A stretch of 48,761 nt of DNA from Armatimonadetes bacterium UBA1398 (GCA_002305165.1 DBQI01000052.1:1-48761), one strand, 5' to 3'; shown: positions 15,142 to 23,584, numbered from the stretch's first letter. Notes: generated from the letters alone by a model not told the origin. Translations and numbers: made by a program.

Positions 15142-16647
15142 ATGCGACTTCTTGCAGTGCTGGCGTCAGCCCTGCTCTTCGCTCTTCCGGCCCTGTGCCA
15201 ACAGACTCTGGGGGACCTTCCCGATCCCTTCATGGGTGACTACCAGGGCACGCTGAGCACCCCCGATGGCGACCAGCCCCTCTGCGCCCAGGTCATCTGC
15301 TGGGGGGACGAGGGCTACCAGGCCAATCTGCTCCCCACCTTGGAGCGGCGCGCGGAGCCCCTAGCGGTGCTGCGTGGCTCCGCTGACGGAGACGTGCTCC
15401 GTTTCGAGGATGGCAGCACCATCGCCGATGGCGTCTTCGGCGGCGTCCTCGAGGGGTCCACCTTCGCACTGAACCGGTTCCTGCGGCTCTCCCCCACCCT
15501 GGGCGCTAAGCCGCCGGACGGCAGCGTCGTGCTCTTCGATGGCGCGGGCCTGGACGACTGGCGCCTGGGCGGGGCGGCCCCGTGGCGCGTCAGCCTGTCG
15601 GACGAGCTGGGCGGCGGCCCTGACCGGGTCGCCTACCTCGGCAGTCGCATCCTCTCCGACCGAGACATCCCCTCCGCGTGGCTCCAGGTGGGGAGCGACG
15701 ACGGCGTCAAGGCCTGGGTGAATGGCGAGGTCGTCCTGGAGGTCAACGTTGACCGGTCCCTCGTCGACTTCCAAGACCAAGCGGAGATCGCGCTCCACGA
15801 GGGCTGGAACGAGTTGGTGCTCAAGATCACCCAAAACACGGGCGGTTGGGAGGCCTCCGCGAGGCTCTGCGCGGATCCCGAGGGCGCCCCCCTCGAGGGG
15901 GTGACCTTCGAGCCGACGCCCGAGCCGCAGGAAGGGGTGTCCCTCGAGCTGCTCCAGGGCGGCCACCCGAGCACCATCGTCACCTGGCTGGCGTCGGGGC
16001 CCTACCAGGAGGAGGGGCTGGGCTGCACGGAGCTCTTCGACAGGCCCTTCGCGCCCGAGAGCGAACCGCAGGCAGCGGAGTGGAGACCCATCAACACCTC
16101 CCCATCGCCCTACACCCCCTGGAAGCTGCTGCCCGATGGCGCCATGGAGGTCGTTGGCGGCGCCGGATCCATCGTCACCAAGCGCGCCTTCAGCGACGTC
16201 CGCCTCCACATGGAGTTTCGCACGCCCTTCGAGCCGAACAACCGGGGCCAGGGCCGAGGCAACAGTGGTGTCTACCTCCAGGCCCAGCATGAGGTGCAGG
16301 TCCTGGACAGCTACGGTCTCGCCGGCGAGAACAATGAGTGCGGCGGGCTCTACGGGGTCAGCCGGCCCATCGTGAACGCGTGCGCGCCGCCGACCGTCTG
16401 GCAGACCTTCGACATCGAGTACCGGCCGGCCCGCTTCAACGAGGAGCGGGGCGTCGGGGAGGCCGCGCGGATGTCCGTGTGGCACAACGGCATCCTGATC
16501 CACGACAACGTGGAACTCCCCGGCGGGGCGCCCGACCAGCCGGGGCCGCTGCCGGTGGGGCCCATCCTGCTGCAGGATCACGGGAACCCCGTGCAGTACC
16601 GGAACATCTGGGTCGTCGAGGAGCAGGATCTGCTCCTCGGCCCATAG
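15142..16647 (+). CDS. Secreted DUF1080 (3-keto-disaccharide hydrolase-like) protein
   Basis: The 501-residue protein has a signal peptide (MRLLAVLASALLFALPALCQ), and AGGAGATG lies upstream of the ATG. The C-terminal ~190 residues are a DUF1080/3-keto-disaccharide-hydrolase jelly-roll (DVRLHMEFRTPF, then NSGVYLQAQHEVQVLDSYG, then the cysteine-containing NNECGGLYGV and a final QYRNIWVVE). The N-terminal ~300 residues hold an extra beta-sandwich with a SRILSDRDIPSAWLQVGSDD-type segment resembling a carbohydrate-binding or PA14-like module. Characterised DUF1080 proteins cleave 3-keto-glycosides made by Gfo/Idh-type oxidoreductases, which fits the divergent oxidoreductase gene next door. The enzyme would act in the periplasm. 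Confidence 0.87.
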   Translation: MRLLAVLASALLFALPALCQQTLGDLPDPFMGDYQGTLSTPDGDQPLCAQVICWGDEGYQANLLPTLERRAEPLAVLRGSADGDVLRFEDGSTIADGVFGGVLEGSTFALNRFLRLSPTLGAKPPDGSVVLFDGAGLDDWRLGGAAPWRVSLSDELGGGPDRVAYLGSRILSDRDIPSAWLQVGSDDGVKAWVNGEVVLEVNVDRSLVDFQDQAEIALHEGWNELVLKITQNTGGWEASARLCADPEGAPLEGVTFEPTPEPQEGVSLELLQGGHPSTIVTWLASGPYQEEGLGCTELFDRPFAPESEPQAAEWRPINTSPSPYTPWKLLPDGAMEVVGGAGSIVTKRAFSDVRLHMEFRTPFEPNNRGQGRGNSGVYLQAQHEVQVLDSYGLAGENNECGGLYGVSRPIVNACAPPTVWQTFDIEYRPARFNEERGVGEAARMSVWHNGILIHDNVELPGGAPDQPGPLPVGPILLQDHGNPVQYRNIWVVEEQDLLLGP

Positions 16648-16658
16648 CGACCTCGGAG

Positions 16659-17720
16659 CTAGTCCCCGTCCGAGGCCATCATGTGGACGGCCTCGGGCGG
16701 GATCACCGCCCACACCTCATCCCCCACCGACACCGCCAGCGCATGGAACGCCTGGGGCGTGAGGGACACCGTGAGGGCGATGTCACCCTCGAGCGCCAGG
16801 AGCATGTGCCGGCCTCGGTCGCGCACCGTCGCCAGGGTTGCCCTCACCCGATTCGCCGAGCCGTCATCGGGGGCGTCGGCGGCGCAGAGGGCGATCGACT
16901 CCGGCCGGATCGCCACGAGGACCGATGGCCCGGGCGCCTCCGCCCCGGTCCGCAGCACTGTGTTCTCGCCCACCCGCACCGTTCCCGAAGCCTCGTCCGC
17001 GCGGCCGGGCAGAAGGTTCTGGGTCCCCATGAACCTCGCCAGGAACTCGCCCTGGGGCCGCCTGAGCACATCCGTAGGCGGGCCTACCTGCAGGATCCGC
17101 CCATCGCGCATCACCGCGATGCGGTCCGCCAGGTCCAGGGCCTCGTCGTAGTTGTGGCAGACATGGATCACCGTCGTTCCGAGCTCGTCGGTGATGCGGG
17201 CCAGCCACTCCGTGAGATCCACGCGAGTGCCCTCGTCGAGTGCGCTGAGCGGCTCATCGAGCAGCAGCAGCGCCGGCGAGCTCGCCAGGGCCCTCGCCAA
17301 GGCCCCCCGCTGCTGCTCCCCGCCGGACAGAGTCCTTGGCCGCCGCTCCAGGAGGCGCTCGATCCGCAGCGTCCGGGCCAAGCGCTCGACGATGGCGTTG
17401 ATCTCCTCCTGGGGCCGCTTGCGGAGGCGCAACGGGAACTCGATGTTCCGCCGGAGTGACATGTGCGAGAAGAGCACGTAGTCCTGAGGCACGTAGGCGA
17501 TGTTCCGCTGCTCGGGAGGCAGGTTCGTCACATCGCGGCCGTGGAGGAACACGGAGCCCTTGTCCAGGTAGTGAATCCCCGCGATGCACTCGAGCAGAAC
17601 GGTCTTGCCGGCGCCGGTCGGCCCGAGGACGACGAGGTACTCGCCATCCTCGACCTTCAGGTCAACCCCGCGCAGAGAGAACTCTCCGAGTTCCTTGTGA
17701 GCCCCCAGTACCTCGATCAT
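16659..17720 (-). CDS. ModC/WtpC-like ABC transporter ATPase with TOBE domain
   Basis: The 353-residue ATPase has Walker A GPTGAGKT (33-40), the ABC signature LSGGEQQRGALARAL, Walker B LLLLDEPLSALD, an H-loop in VIHVCHNYDEAL, and a C-terminal TOBE-like regulatory part (~235-353). The layout matches the CysA/ModC/WtpC group of oxyanion importers. The ATG at 17720 overlaps the preceding stop as ATGA, so it is translationally coupled to the ModA-like gene before it. It is the last gene of the six-gene operon and ends 11 bp from the converging DUF1080 stop. It energises the ModB-like permease (18517-19332). The substrate is not known. Confidence 0.92.
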   Translation of the reverse strand: MIEVLGAHKELGEFSLRGVDLKVEDGEYLVVLGPTGAGKTVLLECIAGIHYLDKGSVFLHGRDVTNLPPEQRNIAYVPQDYVLFSHMSLRRNIEFPLRLRKRPQEEINAIVERLARTLRIERLLERRPRTLSGGEQQRGALARALASSPALLLLDEPLSALDEGTRVDLTEWLARITDELGTTVIHVCHNYDEALDLADRIAVMRDGRILQVGPPTDVLRRPQGEFLARFMGTQNLLPGRADEASGTVRVGENTVLRTGAEAPGPSVLVAIRPESIALCAADAPDDGSANRVRATLATVRDRGRHMLLALEGDIALTVSLTPQAFHALAVSVGDEVWAVIPPEAVHMMASDGD

Positions 17721-18523
17721 CGGCCGCCCTCCGGGTCTATCCCATCTGCGGCCAGAATCGCCTTGGCCTGGCGCGTCTCGAGGAACCGCATGAAGAGATC
17801 CCCGGCCTGGGAGCTCGGCGCGTCCTCCGGCATGGCGAACAGCAGGGGGATGGGCGGGCAGAGCTCTTCGGGAATCTCCCGAACAAGCTCCACCGATGAC
17901 GAATCGTGCGTGACGCACGCCCGGAGCACGATGGCCACGTCGACCTCGCGCCCCAGCCCCAACCACTTGAGCAGCTCGCAGCCGCTCCGGCTCGGAACGA
18001 GGCGCTCCTCGATGTCGGCCCACAGCCCGCTCGCCGTCAGGTGCTCCCTCGCGTGATGCCCCGATGCCACGAGATCGGGGTCGCCCACGCCGATCTTGCC
18101 GACGGAGCCCTGGCGCAGATCCTCGATGGCCTCGATGGAGTGCGCCGCATTGCCCGACGCCGCGACGACGAGAGGGGTGCTGCCCGCGACAGCCGTTCTG
18201 GCGAAGCGGAGGTTACCCGCCTGGGCGAGCCGTTCGAGCTCCCACTCGCCCCAGGCCACCCAGAGGTCGTAGCTGGTCTCGGGCGCCCCGTCCTCATACA
18301 GGACGCACGGCGGGCAGAGGCAGTCCGTGATCACATCCACGTCCGGGTTCCACTGAGAGAACCCCCGAGCGAGTGCCGAGATCGTAGCCTCCATGGACGG
18401 CGCGCCTCGGATGAGCAGGCGTTGCCGAGAGTCCCCCTGCCGGCATGCGCCGGAGGTCGCCGCCATGATCAGCACCGCAGTGGCGAGAGCGGCCACGATA
18501 CGCCAGATCCACGCCCTCACCAT
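17717..18523 (-). CDS. ModA-like binding protein with CxCxxC motif
   Basis: The 268-residue exported protein has an N-terminal hydrophobic signal ending ATSGAC (Cys27, a weak lipobox). The mature part follows ModA-type periplasmic binding proteins: LLIRGAPSMEATISALARGF in the first lobe, then YDLWVAWGEWELERL and VGKIGVGDPDLVASGHHA. In place of the second ligand loop it has D-C68-L-C70-P-P-C73. A further Cys follows the strand VAIVLRAC, where two sister proteins of the operon also have Cys (GISYRAC, VVYFPC). A CPPC segment is typical of thiol-redox or metal-binding sites. The ATG overlaps the ModB-like stop by 7 nt and its own stop overlaps the ATPase start. The ligand is unknown. Confidence 0.75.
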   Translation of the reverse strand: MVRAWIWRIVAALATAVLIMAATSGACRQGDSRQRLLIRGAPSMEATISALARGFSQWNPDVDVITDCLCPPCVLYEDGAPETSYDLWVAWGEWELERLAQAGNLRFARTAVAGSTPLVVAASGNAAHSIEAIEDLRQGSVGKIGVGDPDLVASGHHAREHLTASGLWADIEERLVPSRSGCELLKWLGLGREVDVAIVLRACVTHDSSSVELVREIPEELCPPIPLLFAMPEDAPSSQAGDLFMRFLETRQAKAILAADGIDPEGGR

Positions 18524-19332
18524 AGGTACCCACGTCCCCCGAGGGCCTTGAAGATCAGCAGCGCCGAGGCCGCCAGGATGACGAGAATGACGGTCAGGCT
18601 CAGCGCCATCCCGATGTCCCCGACGGACATGTTCAGGAACACGGCGATGGGCAGGGTCTCGGTCTTCATCTTGGTGGCGCCGCAGAACATCAGGATGGGT
18701 CCGAACTCCCCCGCCGCCCGGGCCCAGGTCATGACGGCGCCCGCCACGAGGCCGTTCCGCGCCTGCGGCAGCACGACTCGGAAGAAGGCCTGGCGCTCAT
18801 TGCAGCCCAGGGAGCGCGCGACATGCTCCATGCGCGGATGCACGCTATCGAAGGCCGCCTTCAGCGTCCGCACCGCGAAACTTCCCGCCGGCACCAACTG
18901 GGCGAGGATGATCCCTTGTTGCGTGTAGACGAAGGGGATGATGTTCTCCTCGATCCACACCCCCGCCGTGGTCCCGAAGAACACGAGCAGGGCGATGCCC
19001 GCCACCAGGGGGGGCAGGACGATGGGGAGGTCGATGATGGTATCGAGCAGCGTATGGAACGGAAAGCGGTAGCGGCTGAGAGCGTAGCCCGCCGGAATAC
19101 CGATGAGGACCGCGATGACCGTGGTCGTGGTCGTGGTCACTGCGGTCAGCTTGATCGAGAACCAGGTCTCGGCCCGGCCACGGCCCACGAGCGCCTCGCT
19201 CAGCGTGGGGATGTCAAGGCGCAGCGCGATGGCGATGAAGATGGCGACGATCCCACCGACCAGCAACAGCAGCCCTGAGACCACGACATAGCGGAATAGG
19301 CTCGTCCAAGCCTGCCGTACGGAGGCTCGCAT
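18517..19332 (-). CDS. ModB/WtpB-like ABC transporter permease
   Basis: The 271-residue membrane protein has about six transmembrane segments. It carries the cytoplasmic EAA-type loop (VARSLGCNERQAFFRVVLPQ) that contacts the ATPase, and the ModB/CysT-like region AAGEFGPILMFCGATKMKTE. It forms the channel of an oxyanion-type ABC importer with the ATPase encoded at 16659-17720. Its ATG shares one base with the TAA of the preceding binding-protein gene (TAATG), and its stop overlaps the next start by 7 nt, so translation is coupled along the operon. The Cys in LMFCGAT is not a feature I know from ModB. Confidence 0.92.
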   Translation of the reverse strand: MRASVRQAWTSLFRYVVVSGLLLLVGGIVAIFIAIALRLDIPTLSEALVGRGRAETWFSIKLTAVTTTTTTVIAVLIGIPAGYALSRYRFPFHTLLDTIIDLPIVLPPLVAGIALLVFFGTTAGVWIEENIIPFVYTQQGIILAQLVPAGSFAVRTLKAAFDSVHPRMEHVARSLGCNERQAFFRVVLPQARNGLVAGAVMTWARAAGEFGPILMFCGATKMKTETLPIAVFLNMSVGDIGMALSLTVILVILAASALLIFKALGGRGYLW

Positions 19333-20927
19333 TAGGCGTCCGCGTCCTCGTTCTTGCTAGCAAGCCCCTTCTGAACGGCGATGGTCTGCCCCTCCCCGGA
19401 GGCGCAGAAGTCGACGAAGGCCTTCGCCGCCTCAGGATGCTTGCTGAAGGCCAGGACACCCATGTAGATCTCCGACGGTCTCCAGTACCGTCGCGGAATC
19501 TCGATGGCGTCCGTCGTCTCCGTTATCTGCGCGGCGGTAACGTTCCAGACGATGGCGGCGTCCAGGGTCCCCAACTGCACCCAGTTCCCTAGTTCGGGCA
19601 CATTGCCGGCATAGGCCGGGTCCTTGCGGAGCACCGCCTCATAGAGCCCGGCCTCCGTCAGCAGATCCCGAGCTGCCACGCCCACAGCCGCGATCTCCGG
19701 CTCGCAGAGTCCGATCTTGACGTCCTTCCGGGTCAGATCCTCCAGGGTCTCTACCGACTTCGGATTCCCTTCCGCGACCAGGATCACCGGCTCGAAGTAG
19801 CCGATGAGCTCCTCGTACGCGATGAAGCCGCGCTTCCGTGCTTGGTCAAGGTAGAAGTCCTCGCCGGGCATGTACAGGTCGCCACGTTTCGCGAAGGTGA
19901 TCTGGCTCAGGAGGCAACCCGACCCCAAGTACGAGGCCTCGACCCTGATCCCGGGGTTCTTCTCCTGGAACGCCTCGATCACCGGCTCGGCGAAGGGGCG
20001 TATGCCCGCGCCGCAGTAGAGGTGGAGCCTCGCGTCGGGCGCCCCGCTCGCGCGCTCCACGGCCCGGCCGAAGTCCCAGTTCTCCCACGCGTCCTGGCAC
20101 GGCTCCTCCAGCAGGAACTCGACGAACAGCCGCCCCAGCTCCGGATTCTTGGCGCCCTTGACTACGGCTGCCTGCACGGCGATGCGGCCGGTCATGGCCT
20201 CATCGAGCTCCCCGAGCATCTCGATCTCCTGCGGCAGGTTCTCCGGCTCGCCCCCTACCCGCTTCGCCTCCTTGGCGCACGGGAAGTAGACGACGCCCAC
20301 ATCGGCCTTCCCGTTGCCGAGTTGCACCTTCACCATCGACGGCTGGTCCGTGCTCCAGACCTTGGGCTGCAGCGCCTCCCAGATGCCCTCGCCCTCGAAG
20401 GCCTTCTTGATGTAGTGGCCCGAGCTGTTCCGCTCACTCGGCAGAGCGACGGTGTGGACCTCGTCGCCGAGGAGGCCGGAGAGGGATTCGATCTTGCACG
20501 GATTCCCCTTGGCGACGATGAGGGCCAGGGAGTTGTACGCGAAGGTGACCGGCTCGCCGTCGATAACGCCCGCTTCCACCGCCCGCCCCATCTCGATGTC
20601 GCCGAGGGTCAGCCACGCGTCCGGGTGGTCCTTGCCGTCCTCGATCGCCGCGGCCTGCACATCCACGTTGCGGAGGTCCAGCTCCATCTTGACGTTCGGG
20701 TAGCGCTCCTGGAAGAGCTTCTTGACCTCCCCGTACGGGCCGGCCATGCCGCATGGCACGAAGACCTCGATAACACCCGACACCTCCGTGTCCACTTCGG
20801 CTGGAGGGGTCGTCGACACGACGACGCCACTAGGCGGCCGCTCCTCCGCCGGCCGCAGAGCGTTGCAGGAGACGAATCCCGCCACCAGCGCCAGAGCCGC
20901 CAGACATGAGATGATAGTGCTGCGCAT
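19332..20927 (-). CDS. Lipoprotein with two fused ModA-like binding domains
   Basis: The 531-residue protein is a lipoprotein (signal ending AGFVSC, Cys21) made of two ModA-like lobed domains in tandem, roughly 50-295 and 300-531. Domain 1 begins VIEVFVPC59GMAGPYGEVK and has Cys again in VGVVYFPCAKE. Domain 2 begins LHLYC305GAGIRPFAEP, then YLGSGCLLSQI and GDLYMPGEDF. Cys thus replaces the Ser that contacts molybdate in E. coli ModA (normally ASL) in both halves. Domain 2 lacks the second Cys (AAIVWNVTAAQ). A fused pair may let one protein hand ligand between sites or feed one permease with two ligands. It lies between the ModA-thioredoxin gene (51-bp gap) and the permease gene (1-bp overlap). 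Confidence 0.85.
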   Translation of the reverse strand: MRSTIISCLAALALVAGFVSCNALRPAEERPPSGVVVSTTPPAEVDTEVSGVIEVFVPCGMAGPYGEVKKLFQERYPNVKMELDLRNVDVQAAAIEDGKDHPDAWLTLGDIEMGRAVEAGVIDGEPVTFAYNSLALIVAKGNPCKIESLSGLLGDEVHTVALPSERNSSGHYIKKAFEGEGIWEALQPKVWSTDQPSMVKVQLGNGKADVGVVYFPCAKEAKRVGGEPENLPQEIEMLGELDEAMTGRIAVQAAVVKGAKNPELGRLFVEFLLEEPCQDAWENWDFGRAVERASGAPDARLHLYCGAGIRPFAEPVIEAFQEKNPGIRVEASYLGSGCLLSQITFAKRGDLYMPGEDFYLDQARKRGFIAYEELIGYFEPVILVAEGNPKSVETLEDLTRKDVKIGLCEPEIAAVGVAARDLLTEAGLYEAVLRKDPAYAGNVPELGNWVQLGTLDAAIVWNVTAAQITETTDAIEIPRRYWRPSEIYMGVLAFSKHPEAAKAFVDFCASGEGQTIAVQKGLASKNEDADA

Positions 20928-20978
20928 GATGCGTCCCTCCTCGCCGCCGGGCCGGAGGCCCCGCGACCACTTGCCAGT

Positions 20979-22289
20979 CTACTGTCCGGCCCCTTCAGAC
21001 GTAAGCATATCGAGGACCGCGATGAGGTCCTCCTGGAACCAGTCCTGGCCCATCTTCTGCCTGAAGACCGCCTCCGCCGGCTCGCCGTCCTTCTCGAACA
21101 CCCAGTGCGTCTTGCCGTTGACGGTGATGGCTCCGCACGTGAAGCCGTCCTCGAGCCAGCGGTCGAAGCCGGCATCGGACTCGAAATCCACCATCTCGAG
21201 GTGGATCTTATCGCCATAGCGTTCGCTGAGCCCGTGGATGAACTCCCACGTCCCCACATGGGTGTCATTGTCGGGGAAGTACGCCACGACCTGGACGGGC
21301 GCGTCCTCTGGTCCGATCGAGCCGATCCCCGTCTCCCCCATGATCGCCGAGGCGCTGGAGGCCGCGACCTCCTGGCTCGCCCCGGCGCCGTCGATGAGAT
21401 CCTTCGCGCCAGGCAGGTCGTTCTCCGCCAAGACGGTGAGGCCCTCGGGGCTGCCGAGGAACTCGATGAGCGCCCGGGCGGCCTCGGGGTTCGCGCTGTC
21501 CTTCAGCGGCGCGACCCAGATCTTCTGCTTCTCGTACGACACCTCGGGGAAGGGGCAGGCGATGCGCACCCGGGACTCGTCCATCTTGTCCGGGTTGGTC
21601 TCCAGGGGGCAGGCGCGGTAGGAGATCCCCGCATCAACCTTGCCCTCGACCACGTAGTTGTGGCTCTTGATCGCCTGATCGGTCGTGAGCAGCTTCGGCT
21701 CGAGGTCGTCCCAGAGCCCCAAGTTCTCCAGCGCCTCGCGTCCCGACGTGCCCACGGAGTTCACCCCTGGCTCGGGGATGGAGATGGTGTCGCACTTCAG
21801 GAGATCCTCCGGCGAGTTGATCTCGACGCCGCTGTCGCGGTTCGTGATGATAACCAGTTCGAACGAGCCGAGGGCGACCTTGGAGTCGGGGTCTATCAGC
21901 CCCTTCTCCTCCAGGCGAGCGATCTCCGAGATGCCCGGTGACATGAAGACATCCGGCTTCACTCCCTGGTCGATGATCTTCGTCACCAGGACCGCGGCGT
22001 TGTCGTAGTCCTCCTCGACCGCGAGGTCGGGGTTGGACTGCCTGAAGACGGTGATGGCCTTCTTCACGGGGATGATCATCCCGCACGGCACATGGATGAG
22101 CAGGTCCCCCGTGAGTCCCGACGCGGCCGCCTCGAAGGCGCTGCTCGCCACGTCGTCGACCTGCCCCCCCAGCACCTCGGCGCTCGGGCGGTCCGGGGCC
22201 TTGGATCCGCAGCCGGCGGCGAGGGCCGCCGCGAGGACGGCCGCTACGCAAACCAGCCCAAAGCGCGCCAACCTGGAGTGCTCAGTCAT
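20979..22289 (-). CDS. ModA-like lipoprotein fused to a thioredoxin-like domain
   Basis: The 436-residue protein has a lipoprotein signal (lipobox LAAGC, Cys27). Its ModA-like part (~60-300) opens DLLIHVPC69GMIIPVKKA and continues DYDNAAVLVTKIIDQG, PDVFMSPGISEIARLE and GISYRACPLETN. After a small-residue linker (~300-325), the last ~110 residues look like a thioredoxin-like alpha/beta domain (VQVVAYFPDNDTHVGTWEFI, then IHLEMVDFESDAGFDRWLED and FTCGAITVNGK). The usual CxxC after the first strand is absent; a single Cys remains in FTCGAI. GAGGAGT lies before the ATG, which is 14 bp after the permease stop. It is probably a periplasmic capture protein with a partner-docking or redox module. The thioredoxin-like call is based on sequence pattern only. 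Confidence 0.75.
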   Translation of the reverse strand: MTEHSRLARFGLVCVAAVLAAALAAGCGSKAPDRPSAEVLGGQVDDVASSAFEAAASGLTGDLLIHVPCGMIIPVKKAITVFRQSNPDLAVEEDYDNAAVLVTKIIDQGVKPDVFMSPGISEIARLEEKGLIDPDSKVALGSFELVIITNRDSGVEINSPEDLLKCDTISIPEPGVNSVGTSGREALENLGLWDDLEPKLLTTDQAIKSHNYVVEGKVDAGISYRACPLETNPDKMDESRVRIACPFPEVSYEKQKIWVAPLKDSANPEAARALIEFLGSPEGLTVLAENDLPGAKDLIDGAGASQEVAASSASAIMGETGIGSIGPEDAPVQVVAYFPDNDTHVGTWEFIHGLSERYGDKIHLEMVDFESDAGFDRWLEDGFTCGAITVNGKTHWVFEKDGEPAEAVFRQKMGQDWFQEDLIAVLDMLTSEGAGQ

Positions 22290-22303
22290 GCGCTACTCCT
22301 CAC

Positions 22304-23584
22304 TCAGCGCCCCAGCATGCAGGCACAGATGTACCGCCCAACCTCACTACCATACAGCCACGCGAAGAGCACGGCGAGGCAGATGACGATGAGCTGGTAG
22401 GCGATGGCCTTCTTCGCGCCGACGGCCCGGCTCACGATGAACAGCCCCGGGAGGCTCAACCCCGCGCCCGTGAGCAGGAGCCCCAGGGCCGGCCCGAGGG
22501 TCATGGTGCCGTCCTTCAGGAAGGCTTTGACGAAAGCGACCTCACTGAGTATCGGGAAGTACATCAGGGAGCCGAACAGGGTCGCGACGAGAACGGGCCG
22601 CATCTCCCGGAACCAGCTCGCGCCCGACGGCGCGGCCCCGATCCACGCGTTCACGATCTTGATGTCAATGAACGAGGCTATCGCGCCGATCACGAGGAGC
22701 ATGGGGATCAAGATGGGGATGACCAGCTTCACGAGCCCCCAGCACTCCACTCCCCACTCGCGAATATCCTCCCAGGTGAACTTCTTCCAGAGCAGCACCA
22801 ACAGCGGCGGCACGAGGATGGCGTATCCTATCCCTCTCACCGTCCAGTCCTTCTCCCACGCGCCGAAGGTGGCAATGACGAGAAGCCCGATGAACAGCGT
22901 CCAGATATGCCACCCCGCCACAGCCTGCGAGCTACCGGCCATCGACCCGCTGCGCGCCTCTTCGGCCCGGGCCTTCGCCTCGCGCCAGAAAAGCAGCGTC
23001 ATGAGGATGCCGGTGAGCACTGCGATGATGGGGACCGCGACCGCGCGCCACACGCCGGTGGTGATGTCGACCACGGAGATGGTGAAGAAGATCGCCACGA
23101 TGTTGATCGCCGGGCCCGCGTACAGCAGCGTGAAGGCGGGTCCGATCCCCGCGCCCCTGCGGTAGACGCTCACGAAGAGGGGCACGATGTTGCATGAGCA
23201 CATCGAGAGCACGCAGCCCGATACCGCCGCCACGGAGTAGGACGTCACCGGCTTGGCTCCCGCCCCGAGGTACCTCAGGATCACGGAGCTCGGCACGAAG
23301 GCGGCGACGGCGCCGCCGAGCAGGAAGGCGGGAACAACGATGGGCACGACCTCCCAGGTGAAGATGCAGCAGGTGAAAACATCCACGACGCCGCTGAGCG
23401 CCGCCTCGGGCCTGTCCGGGATACGGAAGTACTTCCCCAGTAGCGGCTGGAGCCAGCCCAGCCAGTAGAGGAGCGCACCCAGGAGGAGGACGCCGAAGAG
23501 CCCCACGATGCCCCAGGTGCGCCCGCTCACACGCTTGAGCGCGGCCATCGCGCCCTTGGCCTCCGCTGTCGAACCCTCGGACAT
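22304..23584 (-). CDS. DUF318/UPF0718 (ArsP-like) permease
   Basis: The ATG at 23584 has AAGGAGT upstream; a longer in-frame extension has no family similarity. The 426-residue protein has about ten transmembrane segments in two halves. The family hallmark is visible as GCVLSMCSCNIVPLFVSVYR, then GPAFTLLYAGPAINIVAIFF; related permeases usually read CSCG or CSC followed by a small residue. Extra cysteines occur in VFTCCIFTWEVVP. The characterised relative ArsP exports trivalent organoarsenicals, and other members have unknown substrates. It is the first gene of the six-gene operon, 14 bp ahead of the ModA-thioredoxin fusion. The pairing with an oxyanion-type ABC importer is unusual. Confidence 0.85.
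   Translation of the reverse strand: MSEGSTAEAKGAMAALKRVSGRTWGIVGLFGVLLLGALLYWLGWLQPLLGKYFRIPDRPEAALSGVVDVFTCCIFTWEVVPIVVPAFLLGGAVAAFVPSSVILRYLGAGAKPVTSYSVAAVSGCVLSMCSCNIVPLFVSVYRRGAGIGPAFTLLYAGPAINIVAIFFTISVVDITTGVWRAVAVPIIAVLTGILMTLLFWREAKARAEEARSGSMAGSSQAVAGWHIWTLFIGLLVIATFGAWEKDWTVRGIGYAILVPPLLVLLWKKFTWEDIREWGVECWGLVKLVIPILIPMLLVIGAIASFIDIKIVNAWIGAAPSGASWFREMRPVLVATLFGSLMYFPILSEVAFVKAFLKDGTMTLGPALGLLLTGAGLSLPGLFIVSRAVGAKKAIAYQLIVICLAVLFAWLYGSEVGRYICACMLGR

Noticed and set aside
14859..15233. N-terminal extension of the Gfo/Idh protein
   Set aside because: The extra residues have no family similarity and overlap the DUF1080 gene start; the TTG at 14858 has a GGAGGG site and starts at the Rossmann strand.
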